64,000 nucleotides of DNA from Saprospiraceae bacterium (GTDB lineage Bacteria; Bacteroidota; Bacteroidia; Chitinophagales; Saprospiraceae), in assembly GCA_020850225.1 (NCBI GenBank), contig JADZFD010000007.1:43274-107273 (forward strand), given 5' to 3'. A model generated the notes under the pieces. That model did not search any database and was not told the origin of the DNA. It saw nothing but the letters and a program-made list of their open reading frames with translations. Shown here piece by piece: positions 36,767 to 48,821 of this stretch (position 1 is the stretch's first letter; every line of letters starts with the position of its first letter). Both the position numbers and the translations under genes were made by a program.

Positions 36767-37083
36767 TTACATAGGTTATTAAAAAGGTGTACCTGTAAAC
36801 CACTGCTAATGATTGAGATTTTGAAGTATTATTTATAATGAGATTGAACGATTTTTTGTTGCAATTACTAAAATTGTGATGTTTTTTAATCGTATCTGAT
36901 TATTTTATGAGCTTGTTTACAGAATTGAAATGCATGTTCATAATGGTTCAGAAATAAAAATTGTACAATTTTGGTGTATGTTCTCATAAATCAGTGTAAC
37001 TTTACACCTAAAACCAAGTCATTTCCCGCTTACTTTAAGCATATTATTTCCATTTGAAAATATGCATTTTAATGATTAACAAA

Positions 37084-37122
37084 ACATTTAACAGATGTTA
37101 CAATAAGATGTCTGTTAAATGT
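37084..37122. repeat. 12-bp perfect inverted repeat upstream of the SprB-like gene
   Basis: ACATTTAACAGA (37084-37095) and its exact reverse complement TCTGTTAAATGT (37111-37122) flank a 15-base spacer. The right arm ends 13 bases before the -7 box and therefore covers the -33 region, as an operator would. There is no T-run of terminator length after it. Confidence 0.55.
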
Positions 37123-37135
37123 GTTTGTTTATGAC

Positions 37136-37143
37136 TAACTTTG
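37136..37143 (+). promoter_or_regulatory. Bacteroidota -7 box of the second SprB-like gene (TAACTTTG)
   Basis: Perfect TAnnTTTG match 50 bases before the ATG. No -33 TTG is found at 19-20 bases; the inverted repeat covers that position, so an activator site is possible. Confidence 0.55.
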
Positions 37144-37192
37144 TGCGATTTTTTATAAATTGAGGGTATAACACATAAATATTTTTTAAAAT

Positions 37193-40100
37193 ATGATGTT
37201 AAAGAGAAATACATTTTATATAGGTCTGATAGTTTTACTGGCAAGTTTTAAAGGGATAGGACAACCTGATTTAAAACTACATATCGGTAATGTATCCGGT
37301 TTTAAAGACGATATAGTATGCATGGATATAACTGTTGATAATTTTGTAGATATCAATACCATGCAGTTTAATATTTCTTATAATGCTACTTTGGTTACGC
37401 CGATTGTTCCAATTGATTTTACAAATTCAGACCTTGCCCCTGACATAGATAACAGTAACTTTAATCTACTGCAGATTAATAATGGATATATAAAGTTTGT
37501 TTGGGATCATACACCGCCCATTTCAATGCCTGATGGTTCTGTTTTGTTTACAATATGTTTTAAATTGATCGGTGAACCTGGTAATATATCACCTGTTTAT
37601 GTGAATAATTTATTGATAGATGTTGAAGTATGCAGCGAAAACCCTATCGATGGTCAATTATGTTCTGATAAAGTGGATTCGGATGTTGGTACTATTACCA
37701 TTAAGTCCAATACACTTCAGGCCTTTGTTAACAGGTGTGATGCAGATGTCAACAATACATCCAATGGAGGTAGTGTGCGGTTTTATGCTGCAGGCGGTAC
37801 TCCACCGTATAGTTTCAACATAAATCCCGGAGGATATTCGGGCGTTTTGAATGCTGATGGTGAACGTGGTTCTATTTCCAATATTCCGATGGGCAGTTAT
37901 ACACTTATTATCACTGATGCAACGGGGCAAATGATTTCAGTACCCATCATTATCAGCAGTAATTTACCTATTGTTGTAAACAGCGATCTTAAAGACCCCA
38001 CATGTTTTAATAAAAGAAATGGCAGTATTAATCTAAATATATCAGGAGGTTTGGGGCCATATATATATGAATGGTCCAATTACGTCAGCAATACTGCTTT
38101 TAATAAGGAATTATTACCTGGTAAGTATAATGTTACGATTACCGATTTTAATGGGTGTGAAGTAATCAAAAATTATGTTTTGAAAGCGGATACGCTTAAA
38201 TTTGATGTGACAGTTTTTGATTCAACGGGTTGTAATGAGGTAAAAACGGGTATAATAACCATATCCAATGTATCGGGCGGAACACCGACAAAAAACGGTA
38301 ATTATCAGTATATTGTTAATAACATTGGTAATCCGGCAAATTTTATGAGTCCTGTCAATGTAGGGAAAATAGGAAATGGTACTGTAAGAATTGCTGTTCA
38401 GGATTCACTATTCTGTCGGGTAGAAAAGACAATAGTTATGCCTGTAAGAATACCATTCCAGTTTGATCACCTTGAAGTAAAAGATATATCCTGTAATGGC
38501 CTGAAAGATGGATCCGCAATGATACGCGCCATACCCGGTTCCGGGTATTCGTACACGCCGGATCCAAAGATGATAAAAACAGGAAATCTTGGAGGCACTT
38601 TGGTTGCTTCAGAACTGGAAGCTGGAACTTATATTATTTCTGCCAGAAGCAGTGAAGGCTGTGTTCGCTCCGATACATTCGAAATCGTTGATCCGGCACC
38701 TTTGACATTGAATCCGGTTGTTGTACAACCGGATTGTAAGGATAAGGGCTCGATAACACTCAACGTAACGGGTGGTACAGGGACATTTAACTATAACTGG
38801 AGTACGGGTAATGGAAATGTTAATCACATTGACGACATAATCACCGGAGGTACATATGTTGTAACGGTAACAGATATCAATAATTGTACAACTACCCAGT
38901 CATTTGTAATCAATGAATATGGTGCTTTGGCTGTGAGTGTAGATAAGCAGGATGTATCATGTTATGGAAAAACGGACGGCAATGCAACAGTAAATGTTGT
39001 CTCGAATAACGGTCAGGTTCCGAAAATCACAGTCATTTGGAAAGATGCCAGCGGAACAATCATAGCAACCGGAGTGACAACATTATATAATTTGTCTCCA
39101 GGTAATTACACAGTAGAGGTTACTGATGAAAATGGGTGTAGCAGTAATCCCAGATCATTTACTATAAGCGATGCCCCTGAGCTAACTATCATAACCAATT
39201 TAAGTAATCCTGCATGTTATGGTGAAGATGGTACAATAACAGCCTCAGTTAATGGAACAACAAGCGGATATACATTTGAATGGACAGAAAAAGGGAATAC
39301 ACAGGTAATTGATAATGATAATGTGCTGAAAGGGAAAGCAGGGACATATGTACTGAAAGTCAAAAATCAATCCGGATGTGAGAATCAGCAAGAGATCGTT
39401 TTGTCTGAACCGGCAAAAATAGAATTTGGATTACCAGAGCTCAGAAAAGTAACTTGTTTTGGGTTAAATAATGGCCAGGCGGCAATTTTGAATGGTCCGT
39501 CTAATTATACATACAGATGGAGTGGTGGTTCAGTAGGTCAATTTGCAATTAATCTTCCTGCCGGACCAGGATGGGTCGTTGGTTCCTTGGGTACATGTAT
39601 GTCTGATACTGTTTTTTTTGTAATTGATACAAATCCATTGCTTGAACTTGATGAAACAAAGACAATTACAGTCAATCCCAACTGTAACGGAGAGACTAAC
39701 GGATCGATTGTAATTGAAGCTACAGGTGGTACGGGATTAGGATATAAATATGAATGGAATGCAGGAATACAAAGCCCTTCATTGAACAATATCGGTGCCG
39801 GAACATATATCGTTAAAATCAGTGACAGCAATAACTGTGAGCAAAAAGATACGATAGTTCTGACAGAACCTGATATATTGGAAGTATTTACTGATAATGC
39901 CAAAACTGTCGAACTGGATTGTAACAATCTGGATAAAGGGAAAATTGCATTGGCAACCAGAGGTGGAAATCCGGGAGTAAAGCAGGTTCAGTGGCAGTCC
40001 GGAACAAAAACAGAAGGCAATATTGCTATAGATCTGAGTCCGGGTACATATTGTGCAACAGTAACAGACAATAAAGGATGTTCGGCGACTTATTGCTATA

Positions 40101-40918
40101 CATTGGCAGCTCCGGTACCATTAAGTGGAAAATTAAAAACACCACAGGAACCAGTATGTTATGGCGGATCTACATGTTTGACAGTAGACTATTTGACAGG
40201 AGGTACTGGTAATGCCTATACCTTCCAGATTAACAACGGAAAAAGGTATCCCATCGATAGTTGTGTTACTGTTTTTGCTGGTCAATATTTTGTTAGCCTT
40301 ATTGATTCATCAGGTTGTTCTATTGATACCACAATAACGATTAATCAACCGAATCCGCTTACAGTATCTCTGGGAGAGGACAAAGATATCCAGTTAGGAT
40401 TGCCGACACCTCAGATTACACCCTTTATCAGTTCTGGTGTAGGTATCAGCAGCACGGTATGGTCACCTGATGACTACATTACCTGTATAGATGCAGCATG
40501 TACAACAGTTGAAATGAATCCGCCTTCTACAACGTCGTATCTGCTTACTGTCACCGATAACAATGGATGTACAGGAAGTGACGAAATAACGATACGTGTA
40601 CGGGAAGTGCGCAATGTGTATTTTGCCAATGCATTTACACCCAACGGAGATGGGTATAATGATTATTTTCAGGTAGTGACCGGTTTGGGTGTAGAACGTG
40701 TCATGTCATTTTCTATCTATGACAGGTGGGGGAATAATGTCTTTATAAAAGAGAATTATGTACCTGATCTGGCAGGAACTGACGGTTGGGACGGTACTTT
40801 CTCCGGTAGGAAAATTGATCCGGGCGTTTTTGTTTATTATGCTAAAGTATTATTTATTGATGGTAAACAGATTGAATATTCCGGATCTGTCACATTGATT
40901 GACAGAGATAGAAATTAG
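37193..40918 (+). CDS. Large secreted adhesin with SprB repeats and T9SS type B sorting domain
   Basis: 1241 residues. The signal peptide ends near KGIGQ (residue 24). One cohesin-like module (about 27-165, with DIVCMDITVDNFVDINTMQF) resembles the third module of the 23365 adhesin. Then come about ten SprB/PKD-like repeats, each closing with motifs such as GTYVVTVTDINNC or GNYTVEVTDENGC. The C-terminus (NAFTPNGDGYNDYFQV, IYDRWGNNVF, VFVYYAKVLF) is the type B T9SS signal. A surface adhesin or gliding-related filament is inferred. Unlike the 23365 gene it has no PorP/SprF gene next to it; gyrB follows. Confidence 0.9.
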   Translation: MMLKRNTFYIGLIVLLASFKGIGQPDLKLHIGNVSGFKDDIVCMDITVDNFVDINTMQFNISYNATLVTPIVPIDFTNSDLAPDIDNSNFNLLQINNGYIKFVWDHTPPISMPDGSVLFTICFKLIGEPGNISPVYVNNLLIDVEVCSENPIDGQLCSDKVDSDVGTITIKSNTLQAFVNRCDADVNNTSNGGSVRFYAAGGTPPYSFNINPGGYSGVLNADGERGSISNIPMGSYTLIITDATGQMISVPIIISSNLPIVVNSDLKDPTCFNKRNGSINLNISGGLGPYIYEWSNYVSNTAFNKELLPGKYNVTITDFNGCEVIKNYVLKADTLKFDVTVFDSTGCNEVKTGIITISNVSGGTPTKNGNYQYIVNNIGNPANFMSPVNVGKIGNGTVRIAVQDSLFCRVEKTIVMPVRIPFQFDHLEVKDISCNGLKDGSAMIRAIPGSGYSYTPDPKMIKTGNLGGTLVASELEAGTYIISARSSEGCVRSDTFEIVDPAPLTLNPVVVQPDCKDKGSITLNVTGGTGTFNYNWSTGNGNVNHIDDIITGGTYVVTVTDINNCTTTQSFVINEYGALAVSVDKQDVSCYGKTDGNATVNVVSNNGQVPKITVIWKDASGTIIATGVTTLYNLSPGNYTVEVTDENGCSSNPRSFTISDAPELTIITNLSNPACYGEDGTITASVNGTTSGYTFEWTEKGNTQVIDNDNVLKGKAGTYVLKVKNQSGCENQQEIVLSEPAKIEFGLPELRKVTCFGLNNGQAAILNGPSNYTYRWSGGSVGQFAINLPAGPGWVVGSLGTCMSDTVFFVIDTNPLLELDETKTITVNPNCNGETNGSIVIEATGGTGLGYKYEWNAGIQSPSLNNIGAGTYIVKISDSNNCEQKDTIVLTEPDILEVFTDNAKTVELDCNNLDKGKIALATRGGNPGVKQVQWQSGTKTEGNIAIDLSPGTYCATVTDNKGCSATYCYTLAAPVPLSGKLKTPQEPVCYGGSTCLTVDYLTGGTGNAYTFQINNGKRYPIDSCVTVFAGQYFVSLIDSSGCSIDTTITINQPNPLTVSLGEDKDIQLGLPTPQITPFISSGVGISSTVWSPDDYITCIDAACTTVEMNPPSTTSYLLTVTDNNGCTGSDEITIRVREVRNVYFANAFTPNGDGYNDYFQVVTGLGVERVMSFSIYDRWGNNVFIKENYVPDLAGTDGWDGTFSGRKIDPGVFVYYAKVLFIDGKQIEYSGSVTLIDRDRN

Positions 40919-43206
<2,288 letters not shown>

Positions 43207-43388
43207 GGTAGTTTAAGTAAGGTATACTCTTTATAAGCTAAATAAGATGGATTACTTGAGGTTCTGAATAAGGTGTATCGATAAATTACATGCATGAAAT
43301 GAGTATGAGAATTAATATCAAAATCACATATTATACATCTATATTTAGGCTAAATAATGTAATAATAGTTTAAATTTCTTTATACGAG

Positions 43389-45218
43389 ATGCCAGATATT
43401 ATACGATTATTACCGGATAGTATTGCCAACCAGATAGCTGCGGGTGAAGTTATACAACGCCCTGCTTCCGTCGTGAAGGAACTCGTTGAAAACGCTATAG
43501 ATGCCGGCAGTACTCAGATAAAGCTCGTAGTAAAAGATGCAGGAAAAACCCTGATTCAGGTTATTGATAATGGAAAGGGTATGACAGAAACGGATGCACG
43601 AATGTCATTCGAAAGGCATGCAACTTCCAAAATCACATCAGCCAATGATTTGTTTTCCATTAAGACGCTGGGATTCAGAGGTGAAGCACTTGCTTCTATA
43701 GCGGCGATTGCCCATGTAGAGCTGATATCCAGAACATCAGATGAAGAGGTAGGTCATCGATTGGTAAACGAGGGAAGTACGATTATCAAATCTGAAAAGG
43801 TACAGGCGATGCAAGGTACGATGATTACGGTGAAAAATTTGTTTTACAATGTACCAGCACGGCGCAAGTTTTTGAAGTCAGATCCCGTAGAAATGAAACA
43901 TATTCTGGATGAGTTTCACAGAGTAAGTCTGGCACATCCGGAGATATTTTTTTCTTTGGAACATAACAATAATGAGGTTTACCATTTGCCGAAAGGCAAT
44001 CTCAGGCAACGCATTGTAGGGATTTTTGGTAAAAATATTAATGACAAACTTGTACCGCTGAATGAAGAAACAGAGGTTGTAAATATATCAGGATTTATCG
44101 GGAAGGCAGAATCGGCCAAAAAGACATCCGGAGATCAATTTATTTTTGTAAATGACAGATTTATAAAGAGCAACTATCTGAATCATGCAGTTCGTTCTGC
44201 GTACGAAGATTTGATATCCAAGGAGTTGTATCCGACATATTTTATATTTCTGGATATAAACCCCGCACAAATAGATATAAATGTTCATCCGACCAAAACA
44301 GAAATCAAATTTGAAGATGAACGTTTGATTTACAATTATTTAAGGGTAAGTTTGCGTCATAGTCTGGGGCAGTATCATGTAGGTTCATCATTGGATTTTA
44401 ATACGGATACCAACTTTATTAACAGGTATTCTGAAAAATCTAACCTGACGGGAGAAAAACATGAATCTTCACCCGGAGGATTGTTTTCAGGAAGTATTTC
44501 TGCTCATAAACCCGACAAAAGGAATAAGGATGAATGGGTTGAAGTGTATAAAGGGTTACAGCAAACAGGTATTCCTGAAAAGATTTCCTCATCCCATCTT
44601 GAGCATGAGGCATTTAAATATTCTAATTATGAAGAGAACCTCATTGAAAGCGGGAATAGGGATATTATACAGCTGAATGGACAATATCTGGTGTTTCAAT
44701 CCAAATTAGGTTTGACAATTATTGATCAGCAATCTGCACATGAGCGTATTTTGTACGAAAAATACTTAAAACTGTTGAAAAAGGGTAAAGCTAATACACA
44801 AAAGGAACTTTTCCCACGAACGATTGAACTTAGCAGAGACAGAAGCCTTGTGCTTACGGAGATATTGGATATGGTAAATGGATTAGGATTTGAAATGGAA
44901 GGGTTCGGGCACGATACATTCATAATTCATGGAACACCCCTTGGGCTCGATACCAATACAGATATGGATTCTTTGATCAATAATATCATTCAGCAATTCA
45001 TTGAAAACAAAGAAAGTGGATTGGGTATTGAAGATAATGTAGCCAGGTCAATGGCTTTTTCTTCAGGAATCAAACGCAATAAAAGGCTCGAAAAAGAAGA
45101 AATGTCAGTGTTGGTAGAACAGTTGTTTGCCTGTCAGATGCCTCAAAATAGCCCTGGTGGTAAGAAATGTTTCATTGTGATGGAACATGAAGAAATATTA
45201 AAACGTTTTAATTCATAA
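43389..45218 (+). CDS. mutL: DNA mismatch repair protein MutL
   Basis: 609 residues. The N-terminal GHKL ATPase has the signatures IRLLPDSIANQIAAGEVIQR, VVKELVENAIDAG, DNGKGM, ATSKI and GFRGEALASI. The C-terminal dimerisation domain contains DQQSAHERILYE, a variant of the endonuclease motif DQHAxxExxxxE in which the first histidine is glutamine and the alanine is serine, and the usual C-terminal CPHGRP-type zinc motif is replaced by CQMPQNSPGGKKC. Nicking activity is therefore doubtful. It links MutS mismatch recognition to repair. It begins a five-gene plus-strand run (mutL, rhomboid, rhomboid, EEP, nadA). Confidence 0.95.
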   Translation: MPDIIRLLPDSIANQIAAGEVIQRPASVVKELVENAIDAGSTQIKLVVKDAGKTLIQVIDNGKGMTETDARMSFERHATSKITSANDLFSIKTLGFRGEALASIAAIAHVELISRTSDEEVGHRLVNEGSTIIKSEKVQAMQGTMITVKNLFYNVPARRKFLKSDPVEMKHILDEFHRVSLAHPEIFFSLEHNNNEVYHLPKGNLRQRIVGIFGKNINDKLVPLNEETEVVNISGFIGKAESAKKTSGDQFIFVNDRFIKSNYLNHAVRSAYEDLISKELYPTYFIFLDINPAQIDINVHPTKTEIKFEDERLIYNYLRVSLRHSLGQYHVGSSLDFNTDTNFINRYSEKSNLTGEKHESSPGGLFSGSISAHKPDKRNKDEWVEVYKGLQQTGIPEKISSSHLEHEAFKYSNYEENLIESGNRDIIQLNGQYLVFQSKLGLTIIDQQSAHERILYEKYLKLLKKGKANTQKELFPRTIELSRDRSLVLTEILDMVNGLGFEMEGFGHDTFIIHGTPLGLDTNTDMDSLINNIIQQFIENKESGLGIEDNVARSMAFSSGIKRNKRLEKEEMSVLVEQLFACQMPQNSPGGKKCFIVMEHEEILKRFNS

Positions 45219-45233
45219 ATAAATCAATATTGG

Positions 45234-45833
45234 ATGTTAAGAATCACGGAGATAGTAAAAAATTTAATCATCATCAATATTATTGTATACTTTTCTGTAA
45301 AGTATCTTATTCCAATTCCGGGTATTGAACGTTATTTTACACTTGTATCTCCTGGCCAGGAATTCAATGTCAATGGAATTATCTATACATTTGAACCGTT
45401 GCAATTGATTACCCACATGTTTATGCATGGTAGTGAAATGCATTTATTGTTTAATATGCTGGGGTTGTATTTTTTAGGACCCTGGGTAGAATCCAGCTTA
45501 GGTCCGAAGCGTTTCTTTATATTGTATATGTCCTGTGGTTTGTTTGCTTCACTGGCACAGATGCTTTTTTCAGGAGGAATGATGGTAGGTGCTTCGGGAG
45601 CTACCTATGGTGTTTTAGCCGCATTTGCCACTATGTTTCCCAATATTAAACTGATGCTTCTATTTCCTCCGATACCAATCAAAGCCAAATATATGGCCAT
45701 TGGATTGATTGGATTAGGCTTGTATTATGGTTTTTCAGGTACGCAACAGGGAATTGGTCATTTTGCACATATAGGAGGTGCCATTCTGGGTTTTTTAATG
45801 ATCAGATATTGGAAAATGCAGAATCTGCAATAA
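45234..45833 (+). CDS. Rhomboid family intramembrane serine protease (1)
   Basis: 199 residues with six membrane segments. The catalytic serine is Ser121 in VGASGATYGVLAAF (GxSG motif) and the histidine is His179 in GHFAHIGGAILGF. HMFMHGSEMHLLFNMLGLYF carries the conserved histidines and asparagine of the oxyanion/gating region. It cleaves membrane proteins within or near the bilayer; substrates are unknown. It follows mutL by 15 bases and precedes a second rhomboid gene by 13 bases. Confidence 0.93.
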   Translation: MLRITEIVKNLIIINIIVYFSVKYLIPIPGIERYFTLVSPGQEFNVNGIIYTFEPLQLITHMFMHGSEMHLLFNMLGLYFLGPWVESSLGPKRFFILYMSCGLFASLAQMLFSGGMMVGASGATYGVLAAFATMFPNIKLMLLFPPIPIKAKYMAIGLIGLGLYYGFSGTQQGIGHFAHIGGAILGFLMIRYWKMQNLQ

Positions 45834-45846
45834 ATCATGCATTAAT

Positions 45847-46716
45847 ATGTTCAGATCCGTCTTTAAAGAAATACAGGCAGCTTTTGATTATGGCAGTATG
45901 CTGACAAAGATTATCATTGTCAATGTCGCAGTCTATGTTATTACTGCTTTATTGGGTGCTTTCTTTCCTGAAATATATGGAACATACATTTTACCCTACC
46001 TTGCAATACCCGGAGATCTGTTGACATTGCTGTATCGTCCCTGGACGATAATTACGCATATGTTTTTGCATCAGGGATTTTGGCATATGGCTATGAATAT
46101 GCTGATTTTGTATTGGTTTGGTAATATCGCTGGAGATCTTTTGGGTGACAAAAAGATTTTACCCGTTTACTTTCTTGGAGGACTTACTGGTGCTATTTTT
46201 TATGTATTATCTTATCAGCTACTGCCGGATGTAGTCGGAATATATGCACTTGGTGCATCTGCTGCCGTACTGGCAATTGTTTTTACGGCTGTTTTTACTG
46301 CACCTGATTATCTGATGCATCTGATATTGTTAGGCCCGGTAAAGATAAAATATATAGGCCTTACAATTTTGTTTTTTGATATTATTGGAACTGCCGGAAA
46401 CAGTAATACGGGTGGACATATTGCACATTTAGGTGGCTCATTGTTTGGGTTTTTATTTGTATATCTTTTACGTAACGGAACGGATGTATCAGCGTGGTTT
46501 TATAAAAATACGGATAAAAGATCTAAGCAAAATAAAAAGTCATCCAAATTAAAAATAGCACACAGATCAGAAGTATTACAGGCTAAAAAAGAACAAAATG
46601 ACAAAGGCAAAGCTACTTCTGAGGTTGATATGATACTGGATAAGATCAAGCGTAACGGATATGATAGTTTGACGGAAGAAGAAAAAGAAATTTTGTATCG
46701 GGCAAGTAAAAGTTAA
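45847..46716 (+). CDS. Rhomboid family intramembrane serine protease (2) with C-terminal extension
   Basis: 289 residues. Six membrane segments with Ser138 in ALGASAAVLAIVF (a GxSA variant of GxSG) and His194 in GGHIAHLGGSLFGF. HMFLHQGFWHMAMNMLILYW matches the first copy. After the membrane core a basic linker (about 215-255) leads to EVDMILDKIKRNGYDSLTEE, a short helical domain (DUF6576 type) common in Bacteroidota rhomboids and likely cytoplasmic. The two rhomboids are paralogues of different length and are probably cotranscribed. Confidence 0.92.
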   Translation: MFRSVFKEIQAAFDYGSMLTKIIIVNVAVYVITALLGAFFPEIYGTYILPYLAIPGDLLTLLYRPWTIITHMFLHQGFWHMAMNMLILYWFGNIAGDLLGDKKILPVYFLGGLTGAIFYVLSYQLLPDVVGIYALGASAAVLAIVFTAVFTAPDYLMHLILLGPVKIKYIGLTILFFDIIGTAGNSNTGGHIAHLGGSLFGFLFVYLLRNGTDVSAWFYKNTDKRSKQNKKSSKLKIAHRSEVLQAKKEQNDKGKATSEVDMILDKIKRNGYDSLTEEEKEILYRASKS

Positions 46717-46719
46717 AGA

Positions 46720-47775
46720 TTGAAGTTTATAGACCGAATGATACTGTTTATTAATCTGGGGTTTGTACTGGCTCTAATTATAGCCTATATATCACCAGGT
46801 ATTGACCCTGAGCTCACATGGTCGGTGTCTTTTTTTGGACTTTTTTATCCTGTGTTGCTAATCATAAATGTGTTGTTTGTTGTCTTCTGGATTTTTAAAA
46901 ATGCCAGATATGCATTGTTATCCCTGATAAGTATACTGATAGGCTGGAACCAGATACAGAATTTTATTGGTTTTCACAGCCAGAAGATTGAACATGACGA
47001 TAACTCTATAGCCGTTATGACATATAATATCAGTAACGCCGCCTATGGGTACGACAAGGTTAAAGCGCAACGTGAAATCAAGAAGGAAGCCTTTATTGAG
47101 TTTTTACAAAAATATAAGGATATCGATGTTTTTTGTATTCAGGAAGTAGGTGATTATGCTCATGATATTCTGAAAAAAACATTTCCGGAACATCATATGC
47201 ACTACAGAAAAAAAGGTGCGGTCATATTGTCCAGATATCCCATAGTTGATAAGGGAGAAATCGACTTTGGAACGATAACCAATTCATGTTTGTGGGCAGA
47301 TATTCGTATCAATAAGGAGGTTATCAGATTTTACAGCTATCATTTACAATCCAATCAGATCAGTAAGGATGCCGACAATTTTGTCATCAATCCGGAACTG
47401 GACCAGACACAAGCATGGTATGATATCAAAGGTATGTTGCGGAAGTATAGGAACAGACATCTGCAACGAAGCCGGCAAGTCGAAAAGATTGCTACACATT
47501 TGCAGAAAAGCAAATACAGAAACATCCTGGCTGGTGACCTTAATGATCCACCACAGTCTTATACATACAGAGTGTTGTCCAAATATGGTAAAGATGCATT
47601 CAGAGAGCGGGGCATGGGTATCGGAACGACCTATGCAGGACGTATTCCTTTGTTAAGAATTGATTATATTTTTGTTGACAATACAATGCAGGTGGCTACC
47701 TGTGAGATTATAAAGGATAATTTTTCAGATCATTATGCGGTAATCAGTTCTATTGAACTAAAACAGGATAAATAG
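46720..47775 (+). CDS. Membrane-anchored endonuclease/exonuclease/phosphatase (EEP) family protein
   Basis: 351 residues. Two or three N-terminal membrane segments (about 5-75) precede an EEP domain with MTYNISNAAYGYDK, VFCIQEVGD, AGDLNDPPQSYTYR and a C-terminal FSDHYAVISSI, which provide the metal and catalytic residues of this hydrolase fold. The domain would face the periplasm or cytoplasm depending on topology; nuclease, phosphodiesterase or lipid phosphatase activities all occur in the family. The start is TTG at 46720, four bases after the rhomboid stop; an ATG at 46738 is the alternative. nadA follows after 32 bases. Confidence 0.85.
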   Translation: MKFIDRMILFINLGFVLALIIAYISPGIDPELTWSVSFFGLFYPVLLIINVLFVVFWIFKNARYALLSLISILIGWNQIQNFIGFHSQKIEHDDNSIAVMTYNISNAAYGYDKVKAQREIKKEAFIEFLQKYKDIDVFCIQEVGDYAHDILKKTFPEHHMHYRKKGAVILSRYPIVDKGEIDFGTITNSCLWADIRINKEVIRFYSYHLQSNQISKDADNFVINPELDQTQAWYDIKGMLRKYRNRHLQRSRQVEKIATHLQKSKYRNILAGDLNDPPQSYTYRVLSKYGKDAFRERGMGIGTTYAGRIPLLRIDYIFVDNTMQVATCEIIKDNFSDHYAVISSIELKQDK

Positions 47776-47807
47776 TTTTATTAAAATATATAAATACAAT
47801 AATAGAT

Positions 47808-48821
47808 ATGAATTTGGTATTGGAAACAGCTAAGGACAATCTGCAATCAATGGGGTTTTTAGACATACATGTAGATCCGTCGCTTGATCTTATTGAGGAA
47901 ATTAATAAACTTAAAAAAGAAAAAAATGCGATTGTTTTAGCGCATTACTATCAGGAATCTGAAATCCAGGATGTAGCAGATTATATTGGAGATAGCCTGG
48001 GATTGGCTCAGAAAGCAGAAAGTACAGATGCGGATATAATTGTATTTGCAGGTGTACATTTTATGGCAGAGACGGCTAAAATGCTGAATCCGGATAAAAA
48101 AGTTGTTCTTCCGGATCTTAAAGCCGGATGTTCGTTGTCAGATAGCTGCCCTGCGCCGATATTTTCCAAATTTAAGGAAAAGTATCCGGATCATGTTGTA
48201 GTCAGTTATATAAATTGTACAGCAGAATTAAAAACTCTGACAGATATATGCTGCACATCATCCAATGCCGAAGCTGTGGTTAACAGTATTCCGAAGGATA
48301 AAGGTATCATTTTCGCTCCCGATAAGAACTTAGGTGCCTGGCTGATAAAGAAAACGGGCAGAGATATGATATTGTGGAATGGTTCATGTATGGTTCATGA
48401 GATTTTTTCCAATGAAAAAATCACCAAACTCATGACACGTCATCCGGAAGCTAAGTTTATAGCACATCCTGAATGTGAAGATCATATTCTGGCTAAAGCT
48501 GACTTTATCGGATCTACTTCTCAACTGCTGAAATATACCAAAGAAAACGAAGCCAATACATTTATTGTAGCTACAGAACCAGGTATCATATATCAGATGG
48601 AAAAGGCGTCCCCTGACAAAACCTTCATTCCTGCACCTCCGACAACCAATTGTGCTTGCAACGAATGCCCACATATGAAACGCAATACACTGGAAAAATT
48701 ATATCTTTCGCTTAAATATGAATTACCTGAAATCATACTGGAGCCCCGGGTAATCGAGCAGGGCAAAAAATGTATTGACACTATGATGGAAATAAGCCGT
48801 GAGGCTGGTTTTAAGATGTAG
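47808..48821 (+). CDS. nadA: Quinolinate synthase A
   Basis: 337 residues. It condenses iminoaspartate with dihydroxyacetone phosphate to quinolinate in NAD synthesis, using a [4Fe-4S] cluster. Candidate cluster cysteines lie in [10 protein letters not shown], in [15 protein letters not shown] and in [36 protein letters not shown] is the conserved substrate region. Partner nadB is not in the window. Its last 11 bases overlap the 3' end of xerD on the other strand, so the two transcripts converge. Confidence 0.95.
   Translation: MNLVLETAKDNLQSMGFLDIHVDPSLDLIEEINKLKKEKNAIVLAHYYQESEIQDVADYIGDSLGLAQKAESTDADIIVFAGVHFMAETAKMLNPDKKVVLPDLKAGCSLSDSCPAPIFSKFKEKYPDHVVVSYINCTAELKTLTDICCTSSNAEAVVNSIPKDKGIIFAPDKNLGAWLIKKTGRDMILWNGSCMVHEIFSNEKITKLMTRHPEAKFIAHPECEDHILAKADFIGSTSQLLKYTKENEANTFIVATEPGIIYQMEKASPDKTFIPAPPTTNCACNECPHMKRNTLEKLYLSLKYELPEIILEPRVIEQGKKCIDTMMEISREAGFKM

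Larger units (their letters stand above)
36767..37192. other. Intergenic region, 426 bp, control region of the second SprB-like gene
   Basis: No gene seen. It holds a 6+2+6 inverted repeat (GTGTAA/TTACAC, 36994-37007), a 12+15+12 perfect inverted repeat (37084-37122) and a consensus -7 box (37136-37143), all pointing to transcriptional control of the downstream adhesin. Confidence 0.55.

Noticed and set aside
46720..46737. ATG at 46738 as the start of the EEP-family protein
   Set aside because: The TTG start gives the usual short charged N-terminus before the first membrane segment. The choice is not certain and is kept as an alternative.
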